Shown: piece after piece, positions 46,630 to 57,446 of the stretch
How positions within the stretch are numbered: the first letter of the stretch is position 1
Layout of the letters: every line of letters starts with the position of its first letter
Assembly: GCF_037042905.1 (NCBI RefSeq)
Contig: NC_087245.1
Location: 30,010,001 to 30,074,000 of the forward strand
Length of the DNA stretch: 64,000 nucleotides
From: Lytechinus pictus
Taxonomy: Eukaryota > Echinodermata > Echinoidea > Temnopleuroida > Toxopneustidae
Reading direction: 5' to 3'
The notes under the pieces: generated by a model
Told to the model about the DNA's origin: nothing
The model's database searches: none
What the model saw: only the letters and a program-made list of their open reading frames with translations
Program-made: the position numbers and the translations under genes

Positions 46630-46815
46630 TACTGAAGAAATTGTTAAAGAAAACAACCTGCATGAAGCTACTAGGCCAGATGGAATCTCTGCTACACTTC
46701 TTAATGAGACTACTCATCAGATCTCACCTGCCATAAGTTTGCTTTTCTTGGCCTCCCTTTTTTACAGTGAAATTTCAAGAAAGTCTGTCATTCCCATTTA
46801 TATAAGAAAGGGTTT
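46630..46815 (+). pseudogene. LINE fragment, reverse-transcriptase fingers region
   Basis: Reads EEIVKENNLHEATRPDGISA, then TLLNETTHQISPAISLLFL and KSVIPIYIRKG before a stop. The order (GPDGI..LK, ISP.L..LF, V.P..KKG) is that of the start of LINE reverse-transcriptase domains. Short and decayed. It follows the CR1 tail directly and belongs to a different insertion. Confidence 0.6.
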
Positions 46816-47998
46816 TCAGCTCTAACAAACTACTCGCAAATTTCAAATACTGTGCTTTGTTCTTGCCAATCCCATCAACTTGTCAGACTAACAACATGGC
46901 TTTAGGACGCGAAGAACACATTTCCAGTATTTTCCATTAAATACAAATTATATTAGGATAAATATGCATGCTAAGTGATAGCAGCATGTTGATTTGAAAA
47001 TTTCTTGACATTTTCCATATATTTATACTAATTTGCATAATATGCAAATGAGGCAGATTTGCTAGCTTAAAAAAAAAACAGTGTACTTATTTATTCATCA
47101 TGAAATTTTATTCAAATTACTTGCTTTTGACATTTAGTTTATAATCTTTTGATCATTTTCCTTATTTTCTATTTTTTAATGGCTAATTTGCATAATATGC
47201 AAATTAATTTTCAGGCATTGGGATGAATTCTCATGCTTAGTGATAGTAGCGTACAAATGTCAACATAAATAAAGTGTTTTTAAGCAGTCTACATGAGAAC
47301 AATCACAATATCTTTAGATTTTTTTCCATATAAGGATGCTTATTTGCATAATATGCAAATGAGGTAGATTTGTTGGTGCTTTGAATAAAAATACTGAATA
47401 AAGTTATTTATCATTAATTTTCGCTCAAATTAAATGTTTTTTTTACACTTAATTTGTACGCTTTGGGCTATTTTACCTTGTTTTCTAACTTTTTATGGCT
47501 AATTTGCATAATATGCAAATTTCATAAATTTCCACTGCTTGGATTTTTTGGGACTTTTAGTATGTTATTAAGGGGACCTTCCTGGAAAGCATTGCAGTGG
47601 AATATCAAGTGCTGCAATTAGTGGTGTTTTACCCCCTATTCTGGCTAGATTGACTGGAGTATTTACGTTTACGATACGAATACGAGGCTTAATCTCAAAA
47701 CATCTATTGGGGGCGTAGCTTACGTGACCTTTCAATCGCTTCCGTAGATAATACAATTGTCATGCACTCATCGCATAGTCTGTATTTGCGATGAAGTGCT
47801 TTGATTGTCAAGTCACCAAGGACACATACTGCCTTCGCTCAGGAATTTGAATTCAAATCATAGTTTTCGAGCGAGCGTGAAAGGTCCGATAATTTTAAAG
47901 ACGAATTGCAATCATCACTACAATGATGATATAAGATTCACGTGTGAAAAGGCCTTTACAGAGACAAGCAAAGACATCTCGAATGACAATATCATCAC

Positions 47999-48172
47999 CT
48001 TTAATGGTTAACCTGGCTAAATATGGGTAACTTCGGAACTCAATTCCGATACCGCATCCAGAAGTGACCTCGACTCGGTACGCTCGAAGAGAAGATTGGG
48101 TAAGATCAACAGTGTTGCCCGGAATGCTTGCAGGGAAGGACGCATTTACCTCTATATGTCGTACAAAATGTT
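47999..48172 (-). CDS. Receptor gene exon 2: first half of a split CUB-like domain
   Basis: A 174-bp phase 1-1 exon (acceptor TTCTTCCTAG, donor AAAG/GTGATG) encodes 58 residues: HFVRHIEVNASFPASIPGNT, LRAYRVEVTSGCGIGIEF and YPYLARLTIK. The V-E-V-T-S-G-C-G-I pattern matches V-N-V-S-M-H-D-C-G-I of exon 5. It precedes exon 3 on the transcript. Boundaries follow splice consensus and phase; no transcript evidence is available. Confidence 0.65.
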
Positions 48173-48446
48173 CTAGGAAGAAAATAAAATGAAAATCGGC
48201 AAATTAAAGTTCTACTTCCGGTAAAAATTAGAGCGCGGCGATAAAACGTTAGCTAGGATACGCGCATTCCAAAATGGTTGCAAACACCCTAAAATTGATG
48301 TTAATGACACATACATGCTTTTCAACACTTTTCAAATTGTGATAACTTAAAGATGAAGAGCCAAAAGACATTGATATCTTCTGTGATGATAGTCTGTAAT
48401 TAGTATTAAAAGGATATATCTTCAGAAATATTTTCTATTGTTGGTA

Positions 48447-50000
48447 ATGACCTTGAAAACACACCTAAAATTCAATAAAAACAGTAAATTGGCTAATTTT
48501 CCAGAATCATGGCATTCAAATGGTGTTTACATTTACTTTCAAATGGGTGTCATTTCAATACAAAGGGTGAGCTTAAGCTAAAACTTGAAAGACATGTTCA
48601 ACTTTTGTTCTACTTTAAGCAACATAAAATATTTGAACTCCTAACCATATCATTTGACCTTGAAATTATTCCAAATATAGCTATTTGTTGCTTCATAAGT
48701 AGCATATTCGAATCGCGCGTGTACATTGTACTTTGCAACACATTTCAAAATTGATTTTCTCATAGAGAGAATACCTGATCAGGCTGATATTTGCAGTATT
48801 AGTAGCCTGTAATGAGTTCTTGGAGGATCTAAAGATTAAGTACCTAGCTAATCTCTCATGACAATGACCTTGAAAATACAGCTGAAAATCATGAAAATCA
48901 ATAAATCATACAGTTTTCATTAGTAATCAAGTGTTTTTATCCACTTTTAATTGTGTGTTATTCCATCTTAGATAGTGAGTTCATGCTGATAATTGCATAT
49001 CATGTTCCACTTTTGGTCTACTTTAAAGGACAAGTCCACCCCACCAAAAAGTTAATTTGAATAAAAGGAGAAAAATTCAACAAGCAAAACACTGAAAATT
49101 TCATTAAAATCGGATGTAAAATAAGAAAGTTATGACATTTTAAACTTTTGCTTAATTTCACAAAAACAGTTATATACACATCCTGGACGGTATGCAAATT
49201 GGCAGACTGATGACGTCATCCACTCACTATTTCTTTTGTATTTTATTATATGAAATATGAAAAATTCTAATTTTCTCCCCATTGTCATGTGAAACAAAAT
49301 TTTATTACATCCTGAACATGTGGAATTACCATTATTTAAAAGTTTATGGTTAAGTCAAGTTGGTCCTTATTGTCAAATCTGTAAAAATTGAAATATTGTA
49401 TAATTCAAACAATAAAAAACAAAAGAAATAGTGAGTGATGGACATCATCGACTCTCTCATTTGCATATCACTGAGTTGTGCGTTTAACTGTTTTGTGAAA
49501 AATAAGCGAAACTTAAAAACGTCATAACTTTCTTATTTTACATCCGATTTTTATGAAATTTGCAGCGTTATGTTTGTTTTATTTTTCTCTATCGATTCAA
49601 ATCAACAATTTTCTGGGGTGGACTTGGCCTTTAAGCTACATAAAATATTTGAACTCCTAACCATATCATTTGACCTTGAAATTATTCCAAATATAGCTAT
49701 TTGTTGCTTTATAAGTAGCATATTCAAATCGTGCGTATACATTGTATTTTGCAACACAATTCAAAATAGATTTTCTCATAGAGAGAATACATGGTCAGGC
49801 TGATATTTGCAGTATTAGTAGTCTGTAATGAGTACTTGGAAAATCTACAGTTTTAGGTAACTGTTCTATTATGACAATGACCTTGATAACACAGCTGATG
49901 ATTAATGAAAATTGTATGATTTATTGATGTGGAATATGAGGAATGATACAACAAGCATACCCTGAAAATATGAGACGGAAATGAATAAAAACAAGGAAGT
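48447..50000 (+). repeat. Three tandem units of about 410 bp, third interrupted by a MITE
   Basis: ATGACCTTGAAAACAC (or close) starts similar stretches at about 48447, 48862 and 49877. ACATAAAATATTTGAACTCC through ATAAGTAGCATATTC is present at 48623-48710 and again at 49637-49725. Removing the MITE at 49027-49630 restores regular spacing. Confidence 0.75.
49027..49630. mobile_element. MITE with TTAA target duplication, second family member
   Basis: Ends AGGACAAGTCCACCCC and, inverted, GGGGTGGACTTGGCCT. TTAA lies outside both ends (49023-49026 and 49631-49634). Inverted arms extend through AAATCGGATGTAAAATAAG and GAAAGTTATGACA for about 150 bp. Related to 40671-41262 by sub-terminal sequence. 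Confidence 0.82.
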
Positions 50001-50362
50001 TATGGCTATTTTCCGATTTTCCTACTTTGCATTGAATTTAGGGCAAGAAGACGGATTTTGAAGGGAAAGTCGTAGTTTTTGTATGAAAGAGCAACTCTTT
50101 AACAATCTACTGCAATTTGTTAGAAGTCTTATAGCATGCAGGATACGGGAGTTAGGACGGGATTTGGAATGGTATGCAAATGGACTTGAAATTTACAAAA
50201 TGGCGCCTGGATGGTCATGTATGAGTGATTTTGGAAAATGGAAGACGAGGTGCACAACTAGGGTGTGGAAGAAGCAGACAGAAGACAGAAGAAGAAGAAG
50301 ACGATGGAATAGGAATATGCAACAACAGAGCATTGTCGCCTATAGGTGTCAATGCAAATATA

Positions 50363-53300
50363 CACAACAAAAAAAGTAAGTCCCCCTTGAACAAACATCA
50401 ATAATTTCCGAACCAATGCGAGTTTTTGATATATTTTTACATGAGCGTGTAGGTAATTTTATAAGCTACCATCTGAGCAAATGTTATGGACGTATTTTAC
50501 ATCATGCTTCAGTGAGCACCGTCAGAAGGCAAAAATGTCACTTTTTAAAAGTCACGAGCCAAATGTCATGACTTTGATTCCATTTTATTGAAACTGATTC
50601 CACATTCTCATCATGAAAAATAGTCAGAGGGCTTGGAATAGGTACTTTCTAAAAGACGATACAACTTTTGGCTAAATTTCACGGTTGAATAAACACAAGT
50701 CCAAATTTGCTATAACTGGATTTTTTACACATTTTTATCAATAAAAATGATAAATAAAAATGAATATTTTTGGGAAGAGTATCTTCAACAATATTCATCG
50801 TTTTATGGTTCAATGAACTTTTATTGAAAACAAAAAATACGATTTTCAAATATCATAGGAAAGTATTGTTTCATGTTGGTAACTGAAACTGATCTTTTAT
50901 CAACTTTTTCGTTATGTTCATGACCAGTTAACATGCTTCAATGATTCAAAGGCATTTAATTAAACATTCACGCTTGAATGAACATGTGGAATGTGATTAG
51001 CTCTTTTTTACGTTATTGGAAAAAGTGCAGTTTGTAACTATGGATATCTGTCACAAACATCCTTGCATGGTTCATTTGATTTGTTTTTTATGAAAATCCC
51101 GATGTTTAATGCATCAGTGAGCACACAATATTAAAAAAGTATGCAAATGGGAAGAAAGTTCAAGGCCTTGGCCCCACTCTGTGCCGTATCGTTACCCCTT
51201 ATTCAATATGGTGGAACTTTTTTTCAAGGCTGTCTTTAGCGATGTCATTTGGCAGTAATGTTTATCAACCTATGGGGAAAATTGGTATTTTCAATGTCAC
51301 AGACTCATTTTAAAGGGTAATAAGGTGAATATTGGGGGCAAATTCGGTTTCAAACAAAAAAAGTAAGTCACCCTTAAATCAAATTGCTGTAACTTTTGAA
51401 CGGAGTAATTTTGAGATATCATATTTCCTAGGTGTTTTTTACGCTCATTAAGCAACTCCTGGAGGAAAATGAGATCGATCGGTTGAGTCATGCATGAGTA
51501 ATTAAAGATTGAATTAAAAATGACCATTTTTGAAAGTCACAAGAGTCGTTTTTCAGATTGTTCAAATACAAAGTTGGGCAAAAGTTGTTTTTTGGTGAAG
51601 TTTATAGTGTTATGCTGTTTTACTATCCATCATTTAGCCACTCCATACACAATTTTGATATTGTATGTTCATGGTTGAGTGAGCACAATATCGCAGGGGC
51701 CGTGGAAGCGGGATGGGGTCCACTTTTTTCCAAAAGCATGTACAAAAATTTAAAAATGACCATACGATTGTGATTTTTTGCATGGTCAGCCCCCCCCCAC
51801 TGTTGGCTCAGCCCCTCCCCCATACTTTGAAAACCGTTCCGCGGCCCCTGTATTGTGACGTGTCATCATAGGGCTTTTGGTAGTATCCTCTACAACTTGT
51901 TAGGTCATGTTAAAATTTGAAAATGTTGGTGCCCCCCCCCCCGATTATAGGCCACTCTCCCAACTTTAAATTCTGGATCCACCACTGATTTGTCCATGAA
52001 TTAAACTGATCATGAGAAATTGTTAGGAAAAGAATACATGTGAAAGTAGGTATAAAGAGTATATTCCTAAGTTTTCGAATGTGCTCACTCAACCATGAAA
52101 ATGTTAAAAGTTCGGAAAGTGTGTAATGATAGAAATGATGGATGATAAAAACAACAGCAATCAAAGTCACATTTGAAACCGAATTTGCCCCCAATATTCA
52201 CCTTATTACCCTTGAAAATGAGTCTGTGACATTGAAAATACCAATTGTCCCACTTTGATGCGTGCTCACTCATCCGTAAATAAACAAATCGATTTCATTT
52301 TTGCACAGAACTCTGCCCATAGGTTGATAAAAATTACTGCCAAATGACATGGCTAAAGACAGTCTTGAAATTTTTTTCCACCATATTGAATAAGGGGTTA
52401 CTTATTCTTAAACATGTGCACACATAATGTACACAAGTCTATGAGACAGGAACTCAAAATTTTAACAAATATGAAATAAGGGGTTTGTTTCATGGACGGA
52501 TTTGGTTACTTCTGCCAACAATTATTTCATGAAACTTCGCACATGGCTTCAGAGTAACACTATCCAAAAGGCGCGCACATCAAAATAACAATTCGATACG
52601 GCACAGAGTAGGGCCAAGGCCTTGAACTTTCTTCTCATTTGCATAATTTTCGATTATTGTGTGCTCACTGATGCATTAAACATCGGGATTTTCATAAAAA
52701 TCAAATCAAATGAACCATGCAAGGAGGTTTGTGACAGATATCCCTAGTTACAAATTGCATTTTTTCCAATAACGTACAAAAGAGCTAATCACATTCCACA
52801 TGTTCATTCAAGCGTACATGTTCAGTTAAACGCATTTGAATCATTGAAGCATGTTAATTGATCATGAACATAACAAAAAAGTTGATCAAACATCAGTTTC
52901 AGTTACCAAAATAAAACAATACTTGCCTATGATATTTGAAAATCTTATTTTTTTTTCAATGAATGTTCATTGAACCGTGAAATGATGAATATTGTTGAAG
53001 ATACTCTTCCCCAAAATAACTGTCATCATATTCTATCATTTTTATTGATGGAAATGTGTAAAAAATCCAATTACAGCAAATTTGGACTTGTGTTTATTCA
53101 ACCGTGAAATTTAGCCCAAAAATTGTATCGTCTTTTAGAAAGTATCTTTTACAAGGTTTCTGACTATTTTTCATGATGAGAATGTGGAATCAGTTCCAAT
53201 AAAATGGAATCAAATTCATGATTTTTGGCTTGTGACTTTTGAAAAGTGACATTTTTGCCTTCTGACGGTGCTCACTGAAGCATTAAGTAAAATACGTCCA

Positions 53301-53425
53301 TAACATTTACTCAGAGGGTAGCTTATAACATTACCTACACGCTCATGTAAAAATATATCAAAAACTCGCATTGGTTCGGAAATTATTGATGTTTGTTCAA
53401 GGGGGGACTTACTTTTTTTGTTGTG
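50363..53425. mobile_element. Foldback element 4: 3.06 kb, arms over 0.9 kb, TA flanks
   Basis: The ends CACAACAAAAAAAGTAAGTC are exact inverted copies, and similarity runs through over 900 bp of each arm (ATCAATAATTTCCGAACC, AAATACGTCCATAAC). TA flanks both ends (50361-50362 and 53426-53427), compatible with TA-targeting Tc1/mariner-type transposition. The arms repeat a phrase resembling TTGAATGAACA or TCAGTGAGCAC every 125-180 bp. A second partial terminus (AAACAAAAAAAGTAAGTCAC) lies at 51352. No transposase frame is present. Confidence 0.85.
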
Positions 53426-53439
53426 TATATATATATATC

Positions 53440-54050
53440 ATACAGTACATATACAGTGCTCCCCCCCCCCACAAAACTGTAAACTTTTGGAATGGCTGCA
53501 AAATAAAAAATACATCACTTTGGGTAGACTTATAGATATGGAAAGCCGATAAAGTCAACTTTTCGACTAAATACCACTTAAATTAGGGGTATGAAAATGA
53601 GGCTGGGCAGGTATTAGCCTTCCTATTTCTCTTTTTTTTTTTTTGGGGGGGGGGGAACGTGCAAAGTTAAGGGTTATGTGATGAATTGTTGATCAATTAT
53701 GATCAGTTTGTTGTTTGAGAAAATTTCATGAGTTATTAAATTGAAATGTAATGCATGAGTGATCATGAATTGCAATTTTTAGTGCAGCATTTTGACTTTA
53801 TCATGTGGATCTCAGCAATGTGTTCATGAGAGTCTGGAGAATAGGGGGTAAGATAGGACTTAAGTAGGTGAAGTACGTTGATACGATAAAGGTCAACAGA
53901 ACATTTAGCCACCCTTCCCCCATCTCTACCCTTCCTCCACTTCCCTCCCCCTGAGGCTAGGCTGGGCAGGAATTGGCCTTCCAGTTTATTGAGAGGTTAA
54001 TCCTTTCTTCTACTTGATCCACATTTTATAAACTATGTAAAGCTTTGAAG
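53440..54050. other. Intron, no recognisable gene; C- and G-runs
   Basis: A C-run at about 53461 and a T-run plus G-run at 53631-53656; otherwise AT-rich non-coding sequence. Confidence 0.55.
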
Positions 54051-54059
54051 GTTATGACA

Positions 54060-55190
54060 GCAATGTAATGATTACCTCCAAAATGGCCAAAGTTCAATGA
54101 CCTTAAATGACCTTTGACTTTGTTCACGTGACCTGAAACTCGCATGAGTTCAGCGATACTTGATTACTCTTAGGTCCATGTTTTATGAACTAGATCCATA
54201 CACATTCAGAGTTATGATGGTCATTCAACAAATACCCCCAACTTGGCCAAAGTCCATTGACCTTGGTCATGTGACCTGAAACTCACACAGGATGTTCAGT
54301 GATACTTGATTACTCTTATTTCCACGTTTTATGAACAAGACCAATACACTTACAGAGTTATGATGGTAATTCAACAAATACCCCCAACATGGCCAAAGTA
54401 TATTGACCTTAAATTACCTTTGACCTTAGTCATGTGACCTAAAACTTGCACAGGATGTTTAGTGATACTTGACTACTCTTGTGTCCAAGTTTCATGAACA
54501 AGATCCATACACTTTTAAAGTTATGATGGTAATTTAACAGATACCCCTAACATGGCCAAAGTTCATTGACGTTTGACCTTGGTCATGTGACCTCAAATTT
54601 GCTCAAGATGTGCAATGATACTTGATTACTCTTACATCCAAGTTTCATGAATGGCAAAGTTGGGATTCGAACTCACAGCCTTGCGACTATGAGTCCAATG
54701 CTCTAACCACTGGACCACACGACCCACAGCTATTCAACAGATACCCCCAACTTGGCCAAAGTTAATTGATCATAAATGACCTTTGACCTTGGTCATGTGA
54801 CTTGAAACTCGGGCAGGATGTTTTAGTAATACTTGATTAACCTTATGTCCAAGTTTCATGAACTAGGTCCATATATGTTTCAGGTTATGATGACATATCA
54901 AAAACTTAACCTTGGTTAAGATTTTGATGTTGATTCCCCAAACATGGTCAAAGTTAATTGATCATAAATGACCTTTGACCTTGGTCATGTGACCTGAAAC
55001 TCAAGCAGATTGCTCAGTAATCCCTAATTAACCTTATGGCCAAGTTTTGTGAACTAGGTCCATATACTTTCTAAGTTATGCTGTCATTTCGAAAAATTAA
55101 GCTTCGGTTAAGGTTTGGTGTTGACGTAGCTGCCGTCGGAGAAGCGGCACCTATTGTCTCACTCTGCTTTGCAGGTGAGACAAAAATGAA
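54060..55190 (-). repeat. Tandem array of the 31190 family in opposite orientation
   Basis: On the minus strand it starts at about 55190 with GTCTCACCTGCAAAGCAGAG and continues with units containing AAGGTCAAAGGTCATTTA, TTCATGAAACTTGGACATAA and CATAACT. At least six units of about 150-180 bp. It is interrupted by a tRNA-like sequence at 54653-54728. Confidence 0.82.
54653..54728 (-). repeat. tRNA-like sequence (CAT anticodon position) inserted in the array
   Basis: Minus strand: TGGTCCAGTGGTTAGAGCAT resembles box A, GAGTTCGAATCCC is a good box B, and CAT stands at the expected anticodon position. The anticodon stem has mismatches and the acceptor stem does not close, so it is a tRNA-derived relic or SINE head, not a tRNA gene. 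It interrupts a repeat unit just after TTCATGAA. Confidence 0.6.
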
Positions 55191-55539
55191 TGTTTGTTTG
55201 ATAACATTGCACATTGATTGAGTTGATTTATTTAGAAATTATTGATTAATGATTGATAGGTAAAGGTTGATGCCCCAATTGTCAGAATTTATCATTAAAT
55301 CAACATTCTGCTCTGGACTTCATGCATACATGTAATAACAATCAGTCTCTCAACAGGAGTGGAGAACAGGAGGAAGGGGGGGGGGGGTAAATTAAATGTT
55401 CTGTTAACACTTATTCCATCAAACTACTTCTCCCACTTAAGTTCTATCTCACCCCCTATTCTCTTGATTCCCATGAACACATTGCTGAGATCCACATCAT
55501 AAAGTTGAAATGCTGCCCAAAAAGTGCAAAAATATGTCT

Positions 55540-55705
55540 CTTCCAGGAATCAAACCTAGACCCCCAGCTTAGAATGCTGGTGTCTTAACCACTAGACCAC
55601 ACAGATGGGGTTAGTGGTTAGGGCGAACCTGATCTGATTGTCTAGTGGTTAAGAAACCTGCATTCTTAGCTGGGGGGGGGGCCGGGTTCGATTCGGCCTC
55701 ACCAA
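55540..55705. repeat. Two opposed tRNA-like sequences (TCT anticodon position)
   Basis: On the minus strand GTGGTCTAGTGGTTAAGA, the stem-loop CCAGC-ATTCTAA-GCTGG and GGTTTGATTCC form the D arm, anticodon arm and T arm of an Arg-TCT-like tRNA. On the plus strand at about 55640-55700 a second copy reads GTCTAGTGGTTAAGAAAC, CCTGC-ATTCTTA-GCTGG and GGGTTCGATTC, with a G-run expanded in its variable region. Acceptor stems do not close. Confidence 0.6.
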
Positions 55706-55759
55706 TTTTTCAAAGTGAAGGTAGCTCTAGGGAACCTTGATGTAAGTTACGCCTACCAT

Positions 55760-55871
<112 letters not shown>

Positions 55872-56045
55872 TGCTTCGGTATATAAAGAATAAACGATGA
55901 TTGGTTTTCAAAATGCCGTCGGAAAAAAATCATATATATTAAAAGGAGCGTTGGGCTAAAAGATGGAAGGTAAAGTCACACTTCGTCAGTACCAATATGA
56001 CCAAAAGCCCCCCGAATATATGTATATATATATATTAAATTTTAC

Positions 56046-56162
56046 CATCTCGACACTCGAGTCCTTGAAAGCCAACTTGACACTTGCATGCATAGCCACC
56101 TCCATCTATATCATTACACAAGCCATGATTACATGAATTGTTGGTACAGTGTGCAGTCTTTC
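56046..56162 (-). CDS. Receptor gene exon 1 (first found): EGF-like domain
   Basis: A 117-bp phase 1-1 exon (acceptor AATACAG, donor GATG/GTAAAA) encodes one EGF-like module: HCTNNSC, NHGLC, GYACKC, QVGFQGLEC. Because it begins in phase 1 with no start codon or signal peptide, at least one exon lies further upstream, beyond the BEL/Pao element or outside the window. Exons 1-9 join into 1273 codons with the terminal stop. Confidence 0.86.
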
Positions 56163-56394
56163 CTGTATTTCAGACATCAACAAAATAAAGAAATTTGTTA
56201 TACAATTTTATTCCTTCATTTAAAATTGCAGTGCATTGAAGCTCTTCTATTACTGCAAACCAGCCAAAAAACTAATAATAGAAAACGAAGTACCTTGCAA
56301 ATATGCAAAGTATTTTATTAGTATCGAAGAATGAAAGTGGTTGTATTGTGGTTCGTGACAAAAAAAAGATGAAAGCCTCGTTTAACTACAATCG

Positions 56395-56540
56395 ACTGAA
56401 TGAGTTAGTAAGTCAAGGCAACGAGTTAGTGTGTCGAGGGAACGAGTTGGTAAGTCGAGGGGATGAGTTGATAAGTCGAGGGGACGAGTTGATAAGTCGA
56501 GGGAATGAGTTAGTTAGTCTAAGAACGAGTTAGTAAGCCG
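56395..56540 (+). repeat. Minisatellite, about 22-bp unit GAGTTAGTAAGTCGAGGGAAC
   Basis: Six to seven head-to-tail copies with small changes. The open frame reading it as NELVSRG repeats is not considered a gene. Confidence 0.85.
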
Positions 56541-56544
56541 AGTG

Positions 56545-56815
56545 AATCATCACCCTCATCATCATCATCATCACCCCAATCACCATCATCATCATCCCCA
56601 TCATCATCACCTCCATCAAAATCACCCCCATCATCACCCACATCAGCTCAGGCATCAGCGCATACCATATCAAAGCATGTTGCTATGCTGCACGTGTTAG
56701 ACACAGCCGGTGCGGATCGGAGACAGAGGGGGGGGGGGGGGATAATTTTGTGTGGGAACGAAATAATATTGCTTGGGAACGAAATAATATTGAGTGGGAA
56801 CGAAATAATATTGCG
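56545..56815 (+). repeat. ATC-rich microsatellite, G-run and a 20-bp triplicated unit
   Basis: CATCATCACCC repeats occupy 56545-56650. A G-run is at about 56729-56741. AACGAAATAATATTG followed by five bases is repeated three times at 56758-56813, just before the 5' LTR. Confidence 0.85.
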
Positions 56816-56821
56816 TGACTG

Positions 56822-57008
56822 TGTAATGAAAGCTGCTTTGAAGATAATTTTGTATATTTGATTTTTCTGAAAAGCCATCAAATGATTTAATGTGTTAAAA
56901 CTGAAGAATTTCATTGGGTCTGAGGGTCAGACTACTTAAGTGAGCACACACACATTTTTCTATGTATTTACACTGTGCATGTATAGTATGTGCTATGTAT
57001 GCCTTGTC
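56822..57008 (+). repeat. 5' LTR of the BEL/Pao element (187 bp, boundaries provisional)
   Basis: TGTAATGAAAGCTGCT starts a segment repeated at 63515-63686 with four substitutions and one 15-bp indel (GTGAGCACACACACA-type insertion here). It starts with TG but the shared part ends GCCTTGTC, not CA, so the true right boundary may lie a little further on. Confidence 0.7.
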
Positions 57009-57446
57009 TGAGGTCTTTTATTAATAGCACCATCTCTTGGTCAACTGAGGTAATGTGATATTCGAATCAGTTCTGGAGATTATGTTTGAGAATTTGAATC
57101 AATGTAAATCTAAAGCATCCTACATGGGATTGCCCTATATAAGAAGATTTCTGGAGGCAAAGAGGTCAGTAGAAACAGGAGTGGGTAGACGATTCAAGGA
57201 AGGTAAATTCTCCAAAGGAAAAGGATTTTACCACAAAGAGAAGGATTGATGAACCAACCGTTGATCCTGAAGCAGTATCACACAAGAATGCGCATACATC
57301 AAGCCTTCATAAAGAAGAAGTTGCCCTTGCTAGTAGTTTGACGGAACTTCTTTGCTTGAACAGACTTCCAATACCTGAGCCTGGAGTTTTACTTCCTGCT
57401 GAAGTATCTTAAATGTGCACCATTGGTGTTAGTGAAATGATACTCC

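Larger units (their letters stand above)
43065..47657. mobile_element. Foldback element 3: 4.6 kb, captured LINE pieces inside
   Basis: The left end CCAGTCAATATAGGG and the inverted right end CCAGTCAATCTAG pair. Arms share ACCACTAATTGCA, GATATTCCACTGCAA and TTTGCATATTATGCAAATTAG (43185 inverted at about 47500). The left arm holds two direct units of about 505 bp; the right arm holds inverted counterparts at about 46970-47560. AGT lies outside both ends (43062-43064 and 47658-47660), a possible 3-bp target duplication like that of foldback element 1. The centre carries LINE fragments. Confidence 0.82.

Noticed and set aside
50083-50379. 98-codon frame with RRRRR
   Set aside because: The basic run comes from an AGAAGAAG purine tract; it has no motif and runs into the end of foldback element 4.
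54653-55705. Functional tRNA genes
   Set aside because: Box A and B are present but acceptor stems do not close and one anticodon stem is mismatched.
56303-56533. Frame with NELVSRG repeats as a repeat protein
   Set aside because: It is the translation of a 22-bp DNA minisatellite without further support.
57055-57249. 64-codon frame ahead of gag as a separate gene
   Set aside because: It lies inside the BEL/Pao element before the gag remnant and shows no independent motif; probably leader or decayed gag.
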